Shown here one piece after another: positions 26,291 through 34,892 of a stretch of DNA of 64,000 bases. A program made the translations under genes and the position numbers. The stretch's first letter is position 1. Every line of letters begins with the position of its first letter. Source of the DNA: Zhouia amylolytica. GTDB lineage: Bacteria; Bacteroidota; Bacteroidia; Flavobacteriales; Flavobacteriaceae. The notes beneath the pieces were generated by a model. That model saw only the letters and a list, made by a program, of their open reading frames with translations. It ran no database searches and was not told where the DNA came from. Location of the stretch: the NCBI RefSeq assembly GCF_900116365.1, contig NZ_FPAG01000003.1:62001-126000 (forward strand), in the 5' to 3' direction.

Positions 26291-27268
26291 ATGAAGATAG
26301 TAGAGCAAATTAAATCACCAATAAGAGAGGAAATGGAACTTTTCGAGAAAAAGTTCTACGATTCTATGTCCTCAAAAGTAGCCCTCCTAAACCGTATTAC
26401 CCATTATATAGTTAATCGAAAAGGGAAACAAATGCGTCCAATGTTTGTTTTTCTGGTTTCCAAATTAGTTTCAGGTGGTAAGGTCAATGAACGAACCTAT
26501 AGAGGTGCATCTGTTATTGAATTGATTCACACAGCTACTTTGGTACATGACGATGTTGTTGATGATGCAAATCTTAGAAGAGGTTTCTTTTCAATCAATG
26601 CTCTATGGAAAAATAAGATTGCAGTATTGGTTGGTGACTACTTATTGTCAAAGGGGTTATTACTTTCTATAGATAACAATGATTTTGATCTGCTCAAAAT
26701 TATTTCCGTGGCCGTTCGTGAAATGAGCGAAGGTGAGTTACTTCAAATAGAGAAAGCGCGTCGACTGGATATCACAGAAGAGGTTTACTACCAAATTATT
26801 CGCCAAAAAACAGCAACGCTTATCGCAGCGTGTTGTAGTCTGGGAGCCTGCTCTGTAAAACCAGATTCTGATGACGTTGAGCGTATGCGTAAGTTTGGTG
26901 AGCTTATTGGAATGGCATTTCAGATAAAAGATGATTTATTTGATTATACCGACGGGCCAATAGGTAAACCTACTGGCATTGATATTAAAGAGCAAAAAAT
27001 GACGCTCCCCCTGATATTTACCTTGAATAATTGTACTAAGAAGGAAAAGGACTGGTTAATTAATTCGGTAAAAAATCATAATAAGAATAAGAAAAGAGTA
27101 AAAGAGGTCATTAGCTTTGTTAAGAGTAATGGTGGACTTGAATATGCTGAAAAAAAGATGATTGAATTTAAAGAAGAAGCATTGTCTTTGTTGGAGCAAT
27201 ATGAAGAATCAAACTATAAAGAATCTCTTAAGCTAATGGTAAATTACGTTATAGAGCGTAAAAAATAA
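26291..27268 (+). CDS. Trans-polyprenyl diphosphate synthase
   Basis: This 325-residue prenyl synthase has the first Asp-rich motif in HDDVVDDANLRRG and the second in KDDLFDYTDG, both needed for Mg2+-diphosphate binding. It condenses isopentenyl diphosphate units onto an allylic primer to give a long chain, probably the menaquinone side chain in a flavobacterium; chain length is not certain from the sequence. The first 12 bases of a longer frame beginning at TTG 26279 overlap the promoter, so the ATG at 26291 (MKIVEQIKSPI) is chosen. Confidence 0.93.
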   Translation: MKIVEQIKSPIREEMELFEKKFYDSMSSKVALLNRITHYIVNRKGKQMRPMFVFLVSKLVSGGKVNERTYRGASVIELIHTATLVHDDVVDDANLRRGFFSINALWKNKIAVLVGDYLLSKGLLLSIDNNDFDLLKIISVAVREMSEGELLQIEKARRLDITEEVYYQIIRQKTATLIAACCSLGACSVKPDSDDVERMRKFGELIGMAFQIKDDLFDYTDGPIGKPTGIDIKEQKMTLPLIFTLNNCTKKEKDWLINSVKNHNKNKKRVKEVISFVKSNGGLEYAEKKMIEFKEEALSLLEQYEESNYKESLKLMVNYVIERKK

Positions 27269-27383
27269 TTTCTTTCCCCCAATTTTAAATCCTCAACCTA
27301 CACTTTGGTTTTGTTTTTGAAAAAAAAATAGTTGTCAGGCAACCTTTTTAATTTTAGATGCGTCTATGTAAATAGAAACACCA

Positions 27384-27971
27384 ATGAAACAGATCTTGAA
27401 GGTCATACAGCTTCATACCAACGAAAATAAACTTATAAAACGAAGTATAAGAGGAGATAGGGAAGCGCAACATAAACTATATGTGCGTTATGCACCGAAG
27501 ATGCTATCCGTTTGTCGCTTTTATATAAAAGATATTCATTTCGCTGAAGACACCATGATCCAAGCGTTTTGTAAAGTTTTTACAAATCTTGAATCATATA
27601 GGAATGAAGGAAGTTTTGAAGGCTGGATTCGTAAGATTATGATCCGTGAGTGCCTGTCATTTTTAAGAAGTAAGAATAGGGTGTTGTTTCTTGAAAACGA
27701 AAGTATTTATTCAGACAGTGAATGTGTTCAGGATAATTATCAGCAATTAATTGATGCTGAACATATTCAACTAATGATAGATGCATTGCCAGATGGATAT
27801 AAAATGGTTTTTCTCCTTTTCGCTGTCGAAGGATACTCGCATAAAGAAATAGCTGAAAAACTGGCTATCAAAGAGAGTACTTCAAAATCTCAGTTATTTA
27901 AGGCAAGGAAAATGTTACAGGAAAGAATTAATGAATTTAAAAATCAAGAATATGAAACGCAATCATCTTGA
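27384..27971 (+). CDS. ECF-family RNA polymerase sigma factor
   Basis: This 195-residue protein has sigma region 2 (LYVRYAPKMLSVCRFYIKD, then AEDTMIQAF and FEGWIRKI) and region 4 with a helix-turn-helix (GYSHKEIAEKLAIKESTSKSQLFKARKML). It would direct RNA polymerase to a small regulon. The following gene overlaps its end and encodes a membrane protein with a cytoplasmic N-terminus, so the two may form a sigma/anti-sigma pair. A stretch GTTG-CAGG-CAAC followed by Ts near 27335-27350 may terminate the upstream gene. Confidence 0.93.
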   Translation: MKQILKVIQLHTNENKLIKRSIRGDREAQHKLYVRYAPKMLSVCRFYIKDIHFAEDTMIQAFCKVFTNLESYRNEGSFEGWIRKIMIRECLSFLRSKNRVLFLENESIYSDSECVQDNYQQLIDAEHIQLMIDALPDGYKMVFLLFAVEGYSHKEIAEKLAIKESTSKSQLFKARKMLQERINEFKNQEYETQSS

Positions 27972-28674
27972 TGAACATATAAAAAAGTCGCTGGAAGTGC
28001 GATCCATTGAACCTGGTGAAAGAACATGGAGCAGGTTGAATGAAATGTTAGACGCAGAACAAACAGTAGTTCCATCAAGGAAGAGAGCTTACTATTGGGT
28101 AGCTGCATTATTAGTAGTGGCACTTTTAAGTAGTGTGTTTTTGTTTAAACCAACAACAGAAGAAGGAGCTATAGAAGTTGTTGATGTTACTGAAGATGTG
28201 CCTGCAGGAACAGATTCGGCAAATGAAAAGATGAAAGAGGTTCCCGTTAAAGAAAGGGAATTTGTGGTCGTTGACACTAAGGATAGCAAATCACCAATTG
28301 AGCGTAAAAATCAAAAATTAAAATCTAATCCAAGAGTTCCAAACAAAATAATTGACACCTCCAAAGAACTAGTTGTAGCTGTTGAATATGAACAATCTGA
28401 AGAGGATAAAAAAGTAGATGAGGTGGTTTCAAAAATTGTAGCAATGAGTGAAAATAATGAAGTTACCGATGCAGAACTTGAAGCTTTGTTAATGCAGGCT
28501 CAGAAGGATATACGCAAAAATCATATAATAAAACATACAGATAGCCTAAGCGCAATGGCACTTCTACTTGAAGCCGAAACTAAATTAGATCAATCTTTTA
28601 AGGAGAAAGTTTTCGATGCCTTAAAAGAAAGTTTCGTGAAAGTAAAAACAGCTGTCGCTGAGCGAAATCAGTAG
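27952..28674 (+). CDS. Single-pass membrane protein, possible anti-sigma factor
   Basis: This 240-residue protein starts MKRNHLDEHIKK within the end of the sigma gene (20-base overlap); a start at 27931 seven codons earlier is possible. Residues about 12-40 are charged and cytoplasmic, a transmembrane helix (YYWVAALLVVALLSSVFLF) lies at about 43-62, and the rest is an acidic, Lys/Glu/Val-rich periplasmic stretch with probable coiled coil. The layout resembles anti-sigma factors but I see no zinc-finger HxxxCxxC motif, so the role is inferred from context. A beta-barrel gene follows after 29 bases. Confidence 0.8.
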   Translation: MKRNHLDEHIKKSLEVRSIEPGERTWSRLNEMLDAEQTVVPSRKRAYYWVAALLVVALLSSVFLFKPTTEEGAIEVVDVTEDVPAGTDSANEKMKEVPVKEREFVVVDTKDSKSPIERKNQKLKSNPRVPNKIIDTSKELVVAVEYEQSEEDKKVDEVVSKIVAMSENNEVTDAELEALLMQAQKDIRKNHIIKHTDSLSAMALLLEAETKLDQSFKEKVFDALKESFVKVKTAVAERNQ

Positions 28675-28703
28675 TTCATTCATCAATCAAAATTTTATAA
28701 ATC

Positions 28704-29807
28704 ATGAGTAGGATTATAGTTTATATCGCGATAGCGATACTAGTGAGTAGTGTTCAGAAAATATCAGGACAAGTTAAATCTGATAGTACAAAAACAGAAT
28801 ACATAGCAAAAAAAATTGAACTGCTTGAGTTTCAAAAGGAGCAAATAGTTAAAGCAGAAAAGGAAAAGTTGAAATTAGAAGTACAGCGTATTTCTGATTT
28901 GGAAAGTAAAGGGAAGATATCTAAGGAGCTAGCGCAAAAGGAAAAAGAAGCAGCAGCTAAAACCGCAGCCTTGAATATAAAAAACAAAACTGCTATTATA
29001 GATAATAAAATTGCCTTGCTAAAAAGGGGGGAGGAGCCAACTGCTGATGTGATTAAGGAAAAAGAAGATGAGGACTACTCGGTAGTATTTAGTGTTGGAG
29101 ATGATATTGATGGATATTATCAGGGATGGCTCAATATAAAGTGTAAAGAAGGGTGTGAAAGAGTTTACGATAGACGTACCTATTCTGATTTAATAGTGGC
29201 TTTTGGATTAAATCATTCATTAATCGATGGTATTTCGTTTAATGATAGTCCATACAAAGTAGGAGGAAGTAAGTTTTTTGAATTAGGGTGGCAATGGAAA
29301 ACTCGAGTGTTTAAAAATAGCAACGCGGTTCGTTTTAGTTATGGAATCTCATATCAATCTAACGGTATTAAAGCGGATGATAATCAGTACTTTGTTAAAA
29401 ATGGAGATTTAACGGAATTAGAAAACTTTGATGGCGATGTAAGAAAGGCAAAATTAAGAATGGATAATCTCGTTGTGCCATTGTATTTAGAGTTTGGTCC
29501 CTCGAAGCGTATAGATCGTGAAGATTATTTTAGATATTCAACCCGTCACAAGTTTGTATTTGGTATTGGAGGATATGCAGGATTGAATTTGAGTACCCGA
29601 CAAAAACTTAAATTCACTACAGATGGTGATAAATCAAAAGAGAAAATAAAGGATAATTACAATACTGAAAACTTTATATACGGTATAGCGGGGTACATTG
29701 GTGTGGGTGATATTTCTTTATACGCGAAATACGATTTGAACTCCATGTTTAAAGATCCGAATACAGATCAGCATAATATTTCACTTGGATTACGTTTAGA
29801 ACTTTAG
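28704..29807 (+). CDS. Outer membrane beta-barrel protein with N-terminal coiled coil
   Basis: This 367-residue protein has a signal peptide (ends ISGQ), a highly charged Lys/Glu coiled-coil region at about residues 25-110, and a C-terminal domain from about 125 with amphipathic strands and a final SLGLRLEL strand typical of PorT/OprF-like outer membrane barrels. Twin Cys in KCKEGCER may form a disulfide. It is the third gene of the sigma/membrane-protein operon, and could be the envelope component whose state the pair senses. No specific family was recognised. Confidence 0.75.
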   Translation: MSRIIVYIAIAILVSSVQKISGQVKSDSTKTEYIAKKIELLEFQKEQIVKAEKEKLKLEVQRISDLESKGKISKELAQKEKEAAAKTAALNIKNKTAIIDNKIALLKRGEEPTADVIKEKEDEDYSVVFSVGDDIDGYYQGWLNIKCKEGCERVYDRRTYSDLIVAFGLNHSLIDGISFNDSPYKVGGSKFFELGWQWKTRVFKNSNAVRFSYGISYQSNGIKADDNQYFVKNGDLTELENFDGDVRKAKLRMDNLVVPLYLEFGPSKRIDREDYFRYSTRHKFVFGIGGYAGLNLSTRQKLKFTTDGDKSKEKIKDNYNTENFIYGIAGYIGVGDISLYAKYDLNSMFKDPNTDQHNISLGLRLEL

Positions 29808-29833
29808 TCCTTCAGCATTATTCATTACTTTTG

Positions 29834-29857
29834 ATTCCCGTTTTTTTAAGCGGGAAT
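29834..29857 (+). terminator. Weak hairpin between the beta-barrel gene and dnaG
   Basis: ATTCCCG (29834-29840) and CGGGAAT (29851-29857) form a seven-bp stem with a ten-base T-rich loop, followed by an AT-rich stretch with five Ts. Directly upstream, TACTTTTG (29826-29833) matches a -7 box, so the hairpin may lie in the dnaG leader instead of ending the previous transcript. Confidence 0.45.
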
Positions 29858-29886
29858 TATTATTTTTATGCAAAACAGTCAGGGAT

Positions 29887-31860
29887 TTGATTTCTAAAGA
29901 AACCATAGATAAAGTATTTGAAACTGCTCGATTAGAGGAGGTAATAGGTGATTTTGTTCAATTGAAAAAATCGGGTGCTAATTTTAAAGGATTAAGCCCG
30001 TTCACCGATGAACGAACGCCAAGTTTTATGGTCTCCCCTGTAAAACAAATTTGGAAGGACTTTAGTAGTGGAAAAGGGGGGAATGTTGTTTCCTTTTTAA
30101 TGGAGCATGAACATTTCACCTATCCGGAGGCCGTTAAATATCTTGCTAAAAAGTACAATATTGAGGTAGAGGAGACTGAACTTTCCAGTGAGGATAAGGA
30201 GCAGGCAAATGAGCGTGAAAGTATGTATTTGGTTTCTGAATTTGCACAAAAGTATTTTGCGGAAACTTTATGGGAGTCAGAATTGGGAAAAGCTATTGGC
30301 CTGACTTATTTTAAGGAAAGGGGATTTAGAAGCGATACCATTAAAAAGTTCCAGTTGGGGTACTCACTGGATGAATGGGAGGCTTTTACCAAAGAAGCCC
30401 TGGACAATGGTTATAAAATTGATTACCTCGAAAAAACGGGTCTTACAATAGTCAAAGGAGATAAGAAGTTTGATCGATTTAAGGGCAGGGTGATGTTTCC
30501 TATTCATTCGATGAGTGGAAGAGTGCTAGGATTTGGAGGTAGAATACTAACCAATGATAAAAAGGCCGCTAAGTACTTGAATTCTCCTGAGAGTGATATC
30601 TATCATAAGAGTAAGGTTCTTTATGGGTTATATCAAGCGAAACAGGCAATAGCCAAAGAAGATAATTGCTATTTGGTAGAAGGGTATACAGATGTTATTC
30701 AATTTAATCAAACGGGGATTGAAAATGTGGTATCCTCTAGTGGAACTGCATTGACCCCTGAGCAAATAAGGTTAATTAATAGATTAACTAAAAATATAAC
30801 CGTTCTTTTTGATGGTGATGCTGCGGGATTAAGAGCTTCTTTAAGAGGTATTGATCTTATTTTAGAGCAGGGGATGAATGTAAAGGTCTGTACCTTCCCT
30901 GAGGGTGAAGACCCAGACAGCTTTGCTCGTAAAAATGCTTTGGAAGACCTAAGCTTATACCTTCAGGAAAATGCTCAGGATTTTATTCAATTCAAAGCTT
31001 CTATTCTTGTAAAAGACGCAAAAGGAGATCCTGTTAAAAAGGCTGATACCATTCGAGACATTGTGAATAGTATCGCAAAAATCCCGGATAGAATTCAGCG
31101 AGAAGTGTATATACAGGAATGTTCACGTATTATGGATATTTCTGAAGATGTACTATTTAATACCTTGGCGCAAATTGGAAAGCATGAGTTGCGGGAAGCG
31201 GGAAAACAGCATAGGCAAAAGCAGAAACAAAAAGCTTTTGATGTTGTAAGGAACGATGAAGATAAGAATGTAAAGAAAGTTGATTTTCAACAGGAACTAG
31301 AAAGGCAAATCATTCAGTTGTTACTGTTGTATGGGACAAAGACAGAAGAGTTTGAGGATTTGTTGCTAAAAGAGAATGAGAAGGGAGAGTTAGTTTTAGA
31401 ACCTGAGGTACATAGTGTAAAAGTATTTGAGAAAATATATGTCGATCTTCAGCAAGATGAAGTTGAACTTACAAATCCTATATTCAAGGTTATTTTTGAA
31501 GAATTGGTTGTTCATTTAAGTCAGGGAGAAGAAGATTTTAGTGTTGATTCTTTTATTAGTCACGCGGAGCCTCAAGTCGCTTCGGAAATCACCTCGATTT
31601 TAATGGAGGACGAAAAGTATATGTTGCACAATTGGGAGCGTAAAGATATTCTGGTGAAGGGCAAAACAGCTTCATTATCTCAGCTGGTGACAGAGACAAT
31701 TCTTAACCTACGGTGCCATTTGATTGAAAAGAGGGTAGAGCAACTCCAGGATGCCACAAAACAAAAAATTGATGGTAACAATCATGATGTTTTAGAGGAA
31801 ATCATGAGCTACCATCAATTAAGAATGTTACTGTCAAGAAAACTCAACAGGGTATTGTAA
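29887..31860 (+). CDS. dnaG: DNA primase, zinc ligands of the N-terminal finger lost
   Basis: This 657-residue primase has the N-terminal zinc-finger-like domain, the RNA polymerase core with TOPRIM motifs (LVEGYTDVI near 260, LFDGDAAG near 305) and a C-terminal helicase-binding region. It makes RNA primers for replication. The finger fold is conserved (SGANFKG, TPSFMVSP, GKGGN) but the four ligands Cys/His/Cys/Cys of E. coli (40, 43, 61, 64) are Ser37, Thr40, Asp58 and Ser61. The start is TTG at 29887, giving the family-typical MISKETIDKV; the ATG at 29868 is out of frame and stops after nine codons. Confidence 0.95.
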   Translation: MISKETIDKVFETARLEEVIGDFVQLKKSGANFKGLSPFTDERTPSFMVSPVKQIWKDFSSGKGGNVVSFLMEHEHFTYPEAVKYLAKKYNIEVEETELSSEDKEQANERESMYLVSEFAQKYFAETLWESELGKAIGLTYFKERGFRSDTIKKFQLGYSLDEWEAFTKEALDNGYKIDYLEKTGLTIVKGDKKFDRFKGRVMFPIHSMSGRVLGFGGRILTNDKKAAKYLNSPESDIYHKSKVLYGLYQAKQAIAKEDNCYLVEGYTDVIQFNQTGIENVVSSSGTALTPEQIRLINRLTKNITVLFDGDAAGLRASLRGIDLILEQGMNVKVCTFPEGEDPDSFARKNALEDLSLYLQENAQDFIQFKASILVKDAKGDPVKKADTIRDIVNSIAKIPDRIQREVYIQECSRIMDISEDVLFNTLAQIGKHELREAGKQHRQKQKQKAFDVVRNDEDKNVKKVDFQQELERQIIQLLLLYGTKTEEFEDLLLKENEKGELVLEPEVHSVKVFEKIYVDLQQDEVELTNPIFKVIFEELVVHLSQGEEDFSVDSFISHAEPQVASEITSILMEDEKYMLHNWERKDILVKGKTASLSQLVTETILNLRCHLIEKRVEQLQDATKQKIDGNNHDVLEEIMSYHQLRMLLSRKLNRVL

Positions 31861-31865
31861 TTAGA

Positions 31866-32495
31866 TTAGTAGAGTTCTAATGCCTTAGCTTGTTGTAGTA
31901 AATCAACTAAGTTGTCAACATTAAGTTTACGCATTAAGCGAGCTTTATAGGTACTTACTGTCTTTTCATTAAGCCCCAGTTCTTGTGCGACAAATTTATT
32001 TCGCTTTCCTGCAGCTAGAAGTTTAAGTACTTCAATTTCTCGGGTAGAAAGCTTTCTGAAAAACCTTCTTGGTTTGTTGGTGCTCTCGTCAAAAGCCAGT
32101 CTTTGCGCAAGTTCGTTGGTGATGAACATACCGTTATTTGAAACTTTTGAAATAGCCTCATAAAGCAAATCTGTATCAGCATCTTTTGATAAGTATCCAT
32201 AGGCACCTGCCTTAATAGTGCTCAAAGCATATACATCTTCTGGTTGAGAGCTAAACATTAAGGTTTTTGTGTTCGGATACTCCTGTTTGATTTTTCTGAG
32301 GGCTGTTATACCATTTACTTCTGGTATATCCATCTCCATCAGAACAATATCTGCTTGCTTTTTAGACAAGAATTCAAAAAGCTCGCTGGTCGAGCTAACA
32401 TTACCGACGATTTTAACGTCTTTATGTTCGCCCAAAACAGCCTCAATACCTTTTTGAATGATAGGATGGTTGTCAGCCACTAAAACTTTAATCAT
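31866..32495 (-). CDS. NarL/FixJ-type response regulator with Glu at the phosphoacceptor position
   Basis: This 209-residue protein has an N-terminal receiver domain and a C-terminal LuxR helix-turn-helix (LSTREIEVLKLLAAGKRNK, then LGLNEKTVSTYKARLMRKL). In the receiver, the expected phospho-Asp at residue 54 is Glu (LMEMDIPEVNG), and the acidic pair near the N-terminus is Asp8-Asn9 (VADNHP) in place of Asp-Asp. The conserved Lys in YLSKDAD and a Ser switch residue are kept. It may be constitutively active or respond without phosphorylation. No histidine kinase gene is adjacent. It is convergent with dnaG, with five bases between the stop codons. Confidence 0.93.
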   Translation of the reverse strand: MIKVLVADNHPIIQKGIEAVLGEHKDVKIVGNVSSTSELFEFLSKKQADIVLMEMDIPEVNGITALRKIKQEYPNTKTLMFSSQPEDVYALSTIKAGAYGYLSKDADTDLLYEAISKVSNNGMFITNELAQRLAFDESTNKPRRFFRKLSTREIEVLKLLAAGKRNKFVAQELGLNEKTVSTYKARLMRKLNVDNLVDLLQQAKALELY

Positions 32496-32598
32496 AATAA
32501 TTTTGTTTAAGGGTTAGATTTTAGCAACCGTACATAATAGGTCAAGCGTAAAGATGTAGAAAACACTTTAGCTATTGTCGGCTTGGGGGTATAATATG

Positions 32599-32629
32599 TA
32601 AAGATAGTTAATAAAATTCTCACTGCAAA
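32599..32629 (-). promoter_or_regulatory. Promoter of the response regulator gene
   Basis: On the minus strand TTTG (complement of 32626-32629), a 19-base spacer, and TATCTTTA (complement of 32599-32606) form a near-perfect Bacteroidota promoter. It implies an mRNA leader of roughly 95 bases before the start at 32495. Confidence 0.7.
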
Positions 32630-32658
32630 ATTTACACTTGAAACAATCTTCGAAATGA

Positions 32659-33450
32659 CTATTCTTTTAGATGAAGAGGTATTTCGCAAACTGGAATAGG
32701 AATCATTTTGTGTTTATTAGTAGTGTTATACTTAATATAGATTTCAAAAACTTCTCGCTGTCTACCTTCAAATTCTGATGGATTCCTACCTTCTTTATCC
32801 ATTTTCATTGCCCATTCAAGTTCGGGGTATGAAGCGCCTATCTGATCTTCATCTGTTCGGTTGTCGCCCCATAGCCCATCAGTAGGTGCAGCGTCTATAA
32901 TTTCTTGATTAATTCCCAGTTCTTTGGCAATTGCATATACCTCAGTTTTTAATAGATCAGCAATTGGACTTAGGTCTACACCTCCATCACCATATTTTGT
33001 GAAAAATCCGACGCCAAAATCTTCAACCTTATTACCGGTACCTGCAACTAACAGTTTTTCCAACGCTGCGAAGTAATAAAGGGCTGACATTCGAAGGCGA
33101 GCTCTCGTGTTGGCAAGTGCTAAAAACCTTTCCTCCTCCTCTTCCACTTGTGGGAAAGCATTAACCATTGAGTCAAAGACGTTAGTTAAATTAACTTGCT
33201 CCATCTTAATGTGGTCAAAGTTAGCCTTTAGCCAATCAATATGATTTAATGCTCGGGTAACTTGTTTAGGGGATTGATGAATCGGCATTTCAAGACATAG
33301 TACCTTTAAACCTGTTTTAGCACATAGGGTTGAAGTGACAGCAGAATCGATCCCTCCCGATATCCCTATGACAAATCCATTCATTCCTGAATTATCGGCA
33401 TATGTTTTAAGCCAATTTACTATGTAATCAATCACCTCCTGGGTTTTCAT
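32659..33450 (-). CDS. nadE: NAD+ synthase (ammonia-dependent)
   Basis: This 263-residue protein has the PP-loop SGGIDS at residues 31-36 and the GTGNKVEDFGVGFFTKYGDGG region that binds deamido-NAD. It lacks the glutaminase domain of long NadE forms, so ammonia is the expected nitrogen donor. It completes NAD synthesis, linking functionally to pncB at 11.2 kb. Its start at 33450 lies back to back with gldB, an arrangement known from flavobacteria. Confidence 0.96.
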   Translation of the reverse strand: MKTQEVIDYIVNWLKTYADNSGMNGFVIGISGGIDSAVTSTLCAKTGLKVLCLEMPIHQSPKQVTRALNHIDWLKANFDHIKMEQVNLTNVFDSMVNAFPQVEEEEERFLALANTRARLRMSALYYFAALEKLLVAGTGNKVEDFGVGFFTKYGDGGVDLSPIADLLKTEVYAIAKELGINQEIIDAAPTDGLWGDNRTDEDQIGASYPELEWAMKMDKEGRNPSEFEGRQREVFEIYIKYNTTNKHKMIPIPVCEIPLHLKE

Positions 33451-33474
33451 AATATCAAGTTTACATTAACTTTG
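33444..33474 (+). promoter_or_regulatory. Probable gldB promoter
   Basis: TAACTTTG (33467-33474) matches the -7 consensus with TTTT (33444-33447) 19 bases upstream. It overlaps the start codon region of nadE and faces the nadE promoter. Confidence 0.6.
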
Positions 33475-33478
33475 CACG

Positions 33479-33508
33479 CAAATTTAACTTATTCACGCAA
33501 TTATCAAA
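33479..33508 (-). promoter_or_regulatory. Probable nadE promoter
   Basis: On the minus strand TAAATTTG (complement of 33479-33486) is a perfect -7 box and TTTG (complement of 33505-33508) lies 18 bases upstream. The nadE leader would be about 20 bases. Confidence 0.65.
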
Positions 33509-33542
33509 ATATATTGTAGCTTAAGCTCGTTAATTTGTATCA

Positions 33543-34499
33543 ATGAAGAAATTTTTAAGCGTTTTTTTTGCAATTTATGCAGTAGGTTGCAGCCCGGAGA
33601 ATAATAAAGAGGCAGAAATATCGAAGATAGATGTTTCGTTTGAGGTGGAAAGGTTTGATAAAGTACTTTCCAAATCAGATATTTCCGATCTTCCAGAATT
33701 GAAGAAGGAGTACCCGATGTTTTTTCCTGATAGTTACCCTGATAGTGTCTGGCAACAACGTTTTAAGGATACGTTGCAGAGGGAGCTTATAGTTGAAACG
33801 GTGAAGGTTTATGAGAATTTCGATAAGGAAGCATTAGCTTTAAAATCGTTATTCCAACATGCTAAATATTATTTTGATGATTTTATCGTTCCCAAGATAA
33901 TTACCCTGACCACTGAAGTTGATTATCGCAACAGTATAATTTATTCTGATACGTTATTGCTGATTGGTTTAGATAATTATTTGGGTAGTGAACATAAGTT
34001 TTATCAAGGAATCCAAGCGTACATAAAGGATGATTTTGATAGAAGTGCTATTGTGGTAGATGCCGCGTCAAAAATTGCCCGAAGTCAGCTGGCCTTACCT
34101 TCTGATCGAACCTTCTTATCGACGATGATCCTGTATGGAAAAGAACTGTTTTTAAAGGATCTTTTAATTCCTTCAAAAACAGATGCTGAAAAAATAAAAT
34201 ATTCTCCAGCAGAATTTAATTGGGCTAAAGAAAACGAGGAATACATTTGGAGGCATTTTGTAGAGAATAATATGCTGTTCTCCGCAGATCAAACGTTAAA
34301 AGTTCGATTTATAGAACCAGCGCCATTTTCTAAGTTTTATTTATCATTTGATGCTGAATCTCCAGGTCGAATAGGTCAATTTATTGGTTGGCAAATTGTT
34401 CGTTCGTATATGGAAAACAATGACGTATCTTTGCAGCGAATGTTGCAGGCATCAACTGAAGAAATTTTTAATAATTCAAGATATAAACCAGGTAAATAA
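33543..34499 (+). CDS. gldB: Gliding motility lipoprotein GldB
   Basis: This 318-residue protein has a lipoprotein signal with Cys16 (IYAVGC) and matches GldB by its KIDVSFEVERFDKVL opening, the YPMFFPDSYPDSVW segment and the C-terminal PGRIGQFIGWQIVRSYM. GldB is required for gliding of Flavobacterium johnsoniae; its biochemical role is unknown. The YLGSEHKFY and IGQ.IGWQIV parts resemble an M-type peptidase scaffold (DUF2268-like), which is my inference. The stop overlaps the gldC start as TAATG. Confidence 0.93.
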   Translation: MKKFLSVFFAIYAVGCSPENNKEAEISKIDVSFEVERFDKVLSKSDISDLPELKKEYPMFFPDSYPDSVWQQRFKDTLQRELIVETVKVYENFDKEALALKSLFQHAKYYFDDFIVPKIITLTTEVDYRNSIIYSDTLLLIGLDNYLGSEHKFYQGIQAYIKDDFDRSAIVVDAASKIARSQLALPSDRTFLSTMILYGKELFLKDLLIPSKTDAEKIKYSPAEFNWAKENEEYIWRHFVENNMLFSADQTLKVRFIEPAPFSKFYLSFDAESPGRIGQFIGWQIVRSYMENNDVSLQRMLQASTEEIFNNSRYKPGK

Positions 34500-34834
34500 T
34501 GGGAAAAAATCACACATCTAATATAAATTTAAGAGTAGAATTAGACGAAAACAGAATTCCTGAAAAGCTGCAGTGGACCGCTGAAGATGGAGGTGTTTCA
34601 GAGGAAGAAGCAAAAGCTTTATTATTGTCGGTATGGGATAGTGAAAAGAAGGAAACCTTAAGAATAGATTTGTGGACGAAAGAAATGACCGTTGACGAAA
34701 TGAAAATATTCTTTCATCAAACTCTTTTGGGGATGTCTGACACTTTTTATCGCGCAACTCAAGATGAGAAAATGACAGCAACCATGAAGGATTTTTGTGA
34801 GTATTTTGCAGAGAAGTTGGAAATAAAAAAATAA
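34499..34834 (+). CDS. gldC: Gliding motility protein GldC
   Basis: This 111-residue soluble protein follows gldB with a one-base overlap and matches GldC (SNINLRVELDENRIPEKLQW, then the SDTFYRATQDEKM region). It has no signal peptide. In F. johnsoniae gldB and gldC form an operon, and gldC improves but is not essential for gliding. Mechanism unknown. Confidence 0.93.
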   Translation: MGKNHTSNINLRVELDENRIPEKLQWTAEDGGVSEEEAKALLLSVWDSEKKETLRIDLWTKEMTVDEMKIFFHQTLLGMSDTFYRATQDEKMTATMKDFCEYFAEKLEIKK

Positions 34835-34892
34835 AACTGTTACAAAATCAGCTTTGACTCGTCTTTTATGTAGAACCAATTATAAAAGAATT

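Noticed and set aside
29868-29897. ATG just before dnaG
   Set aside because: It is out of frame with dnaG and stops after nine codons. It could be a tiny upstream ORF, but nothing supports a role.
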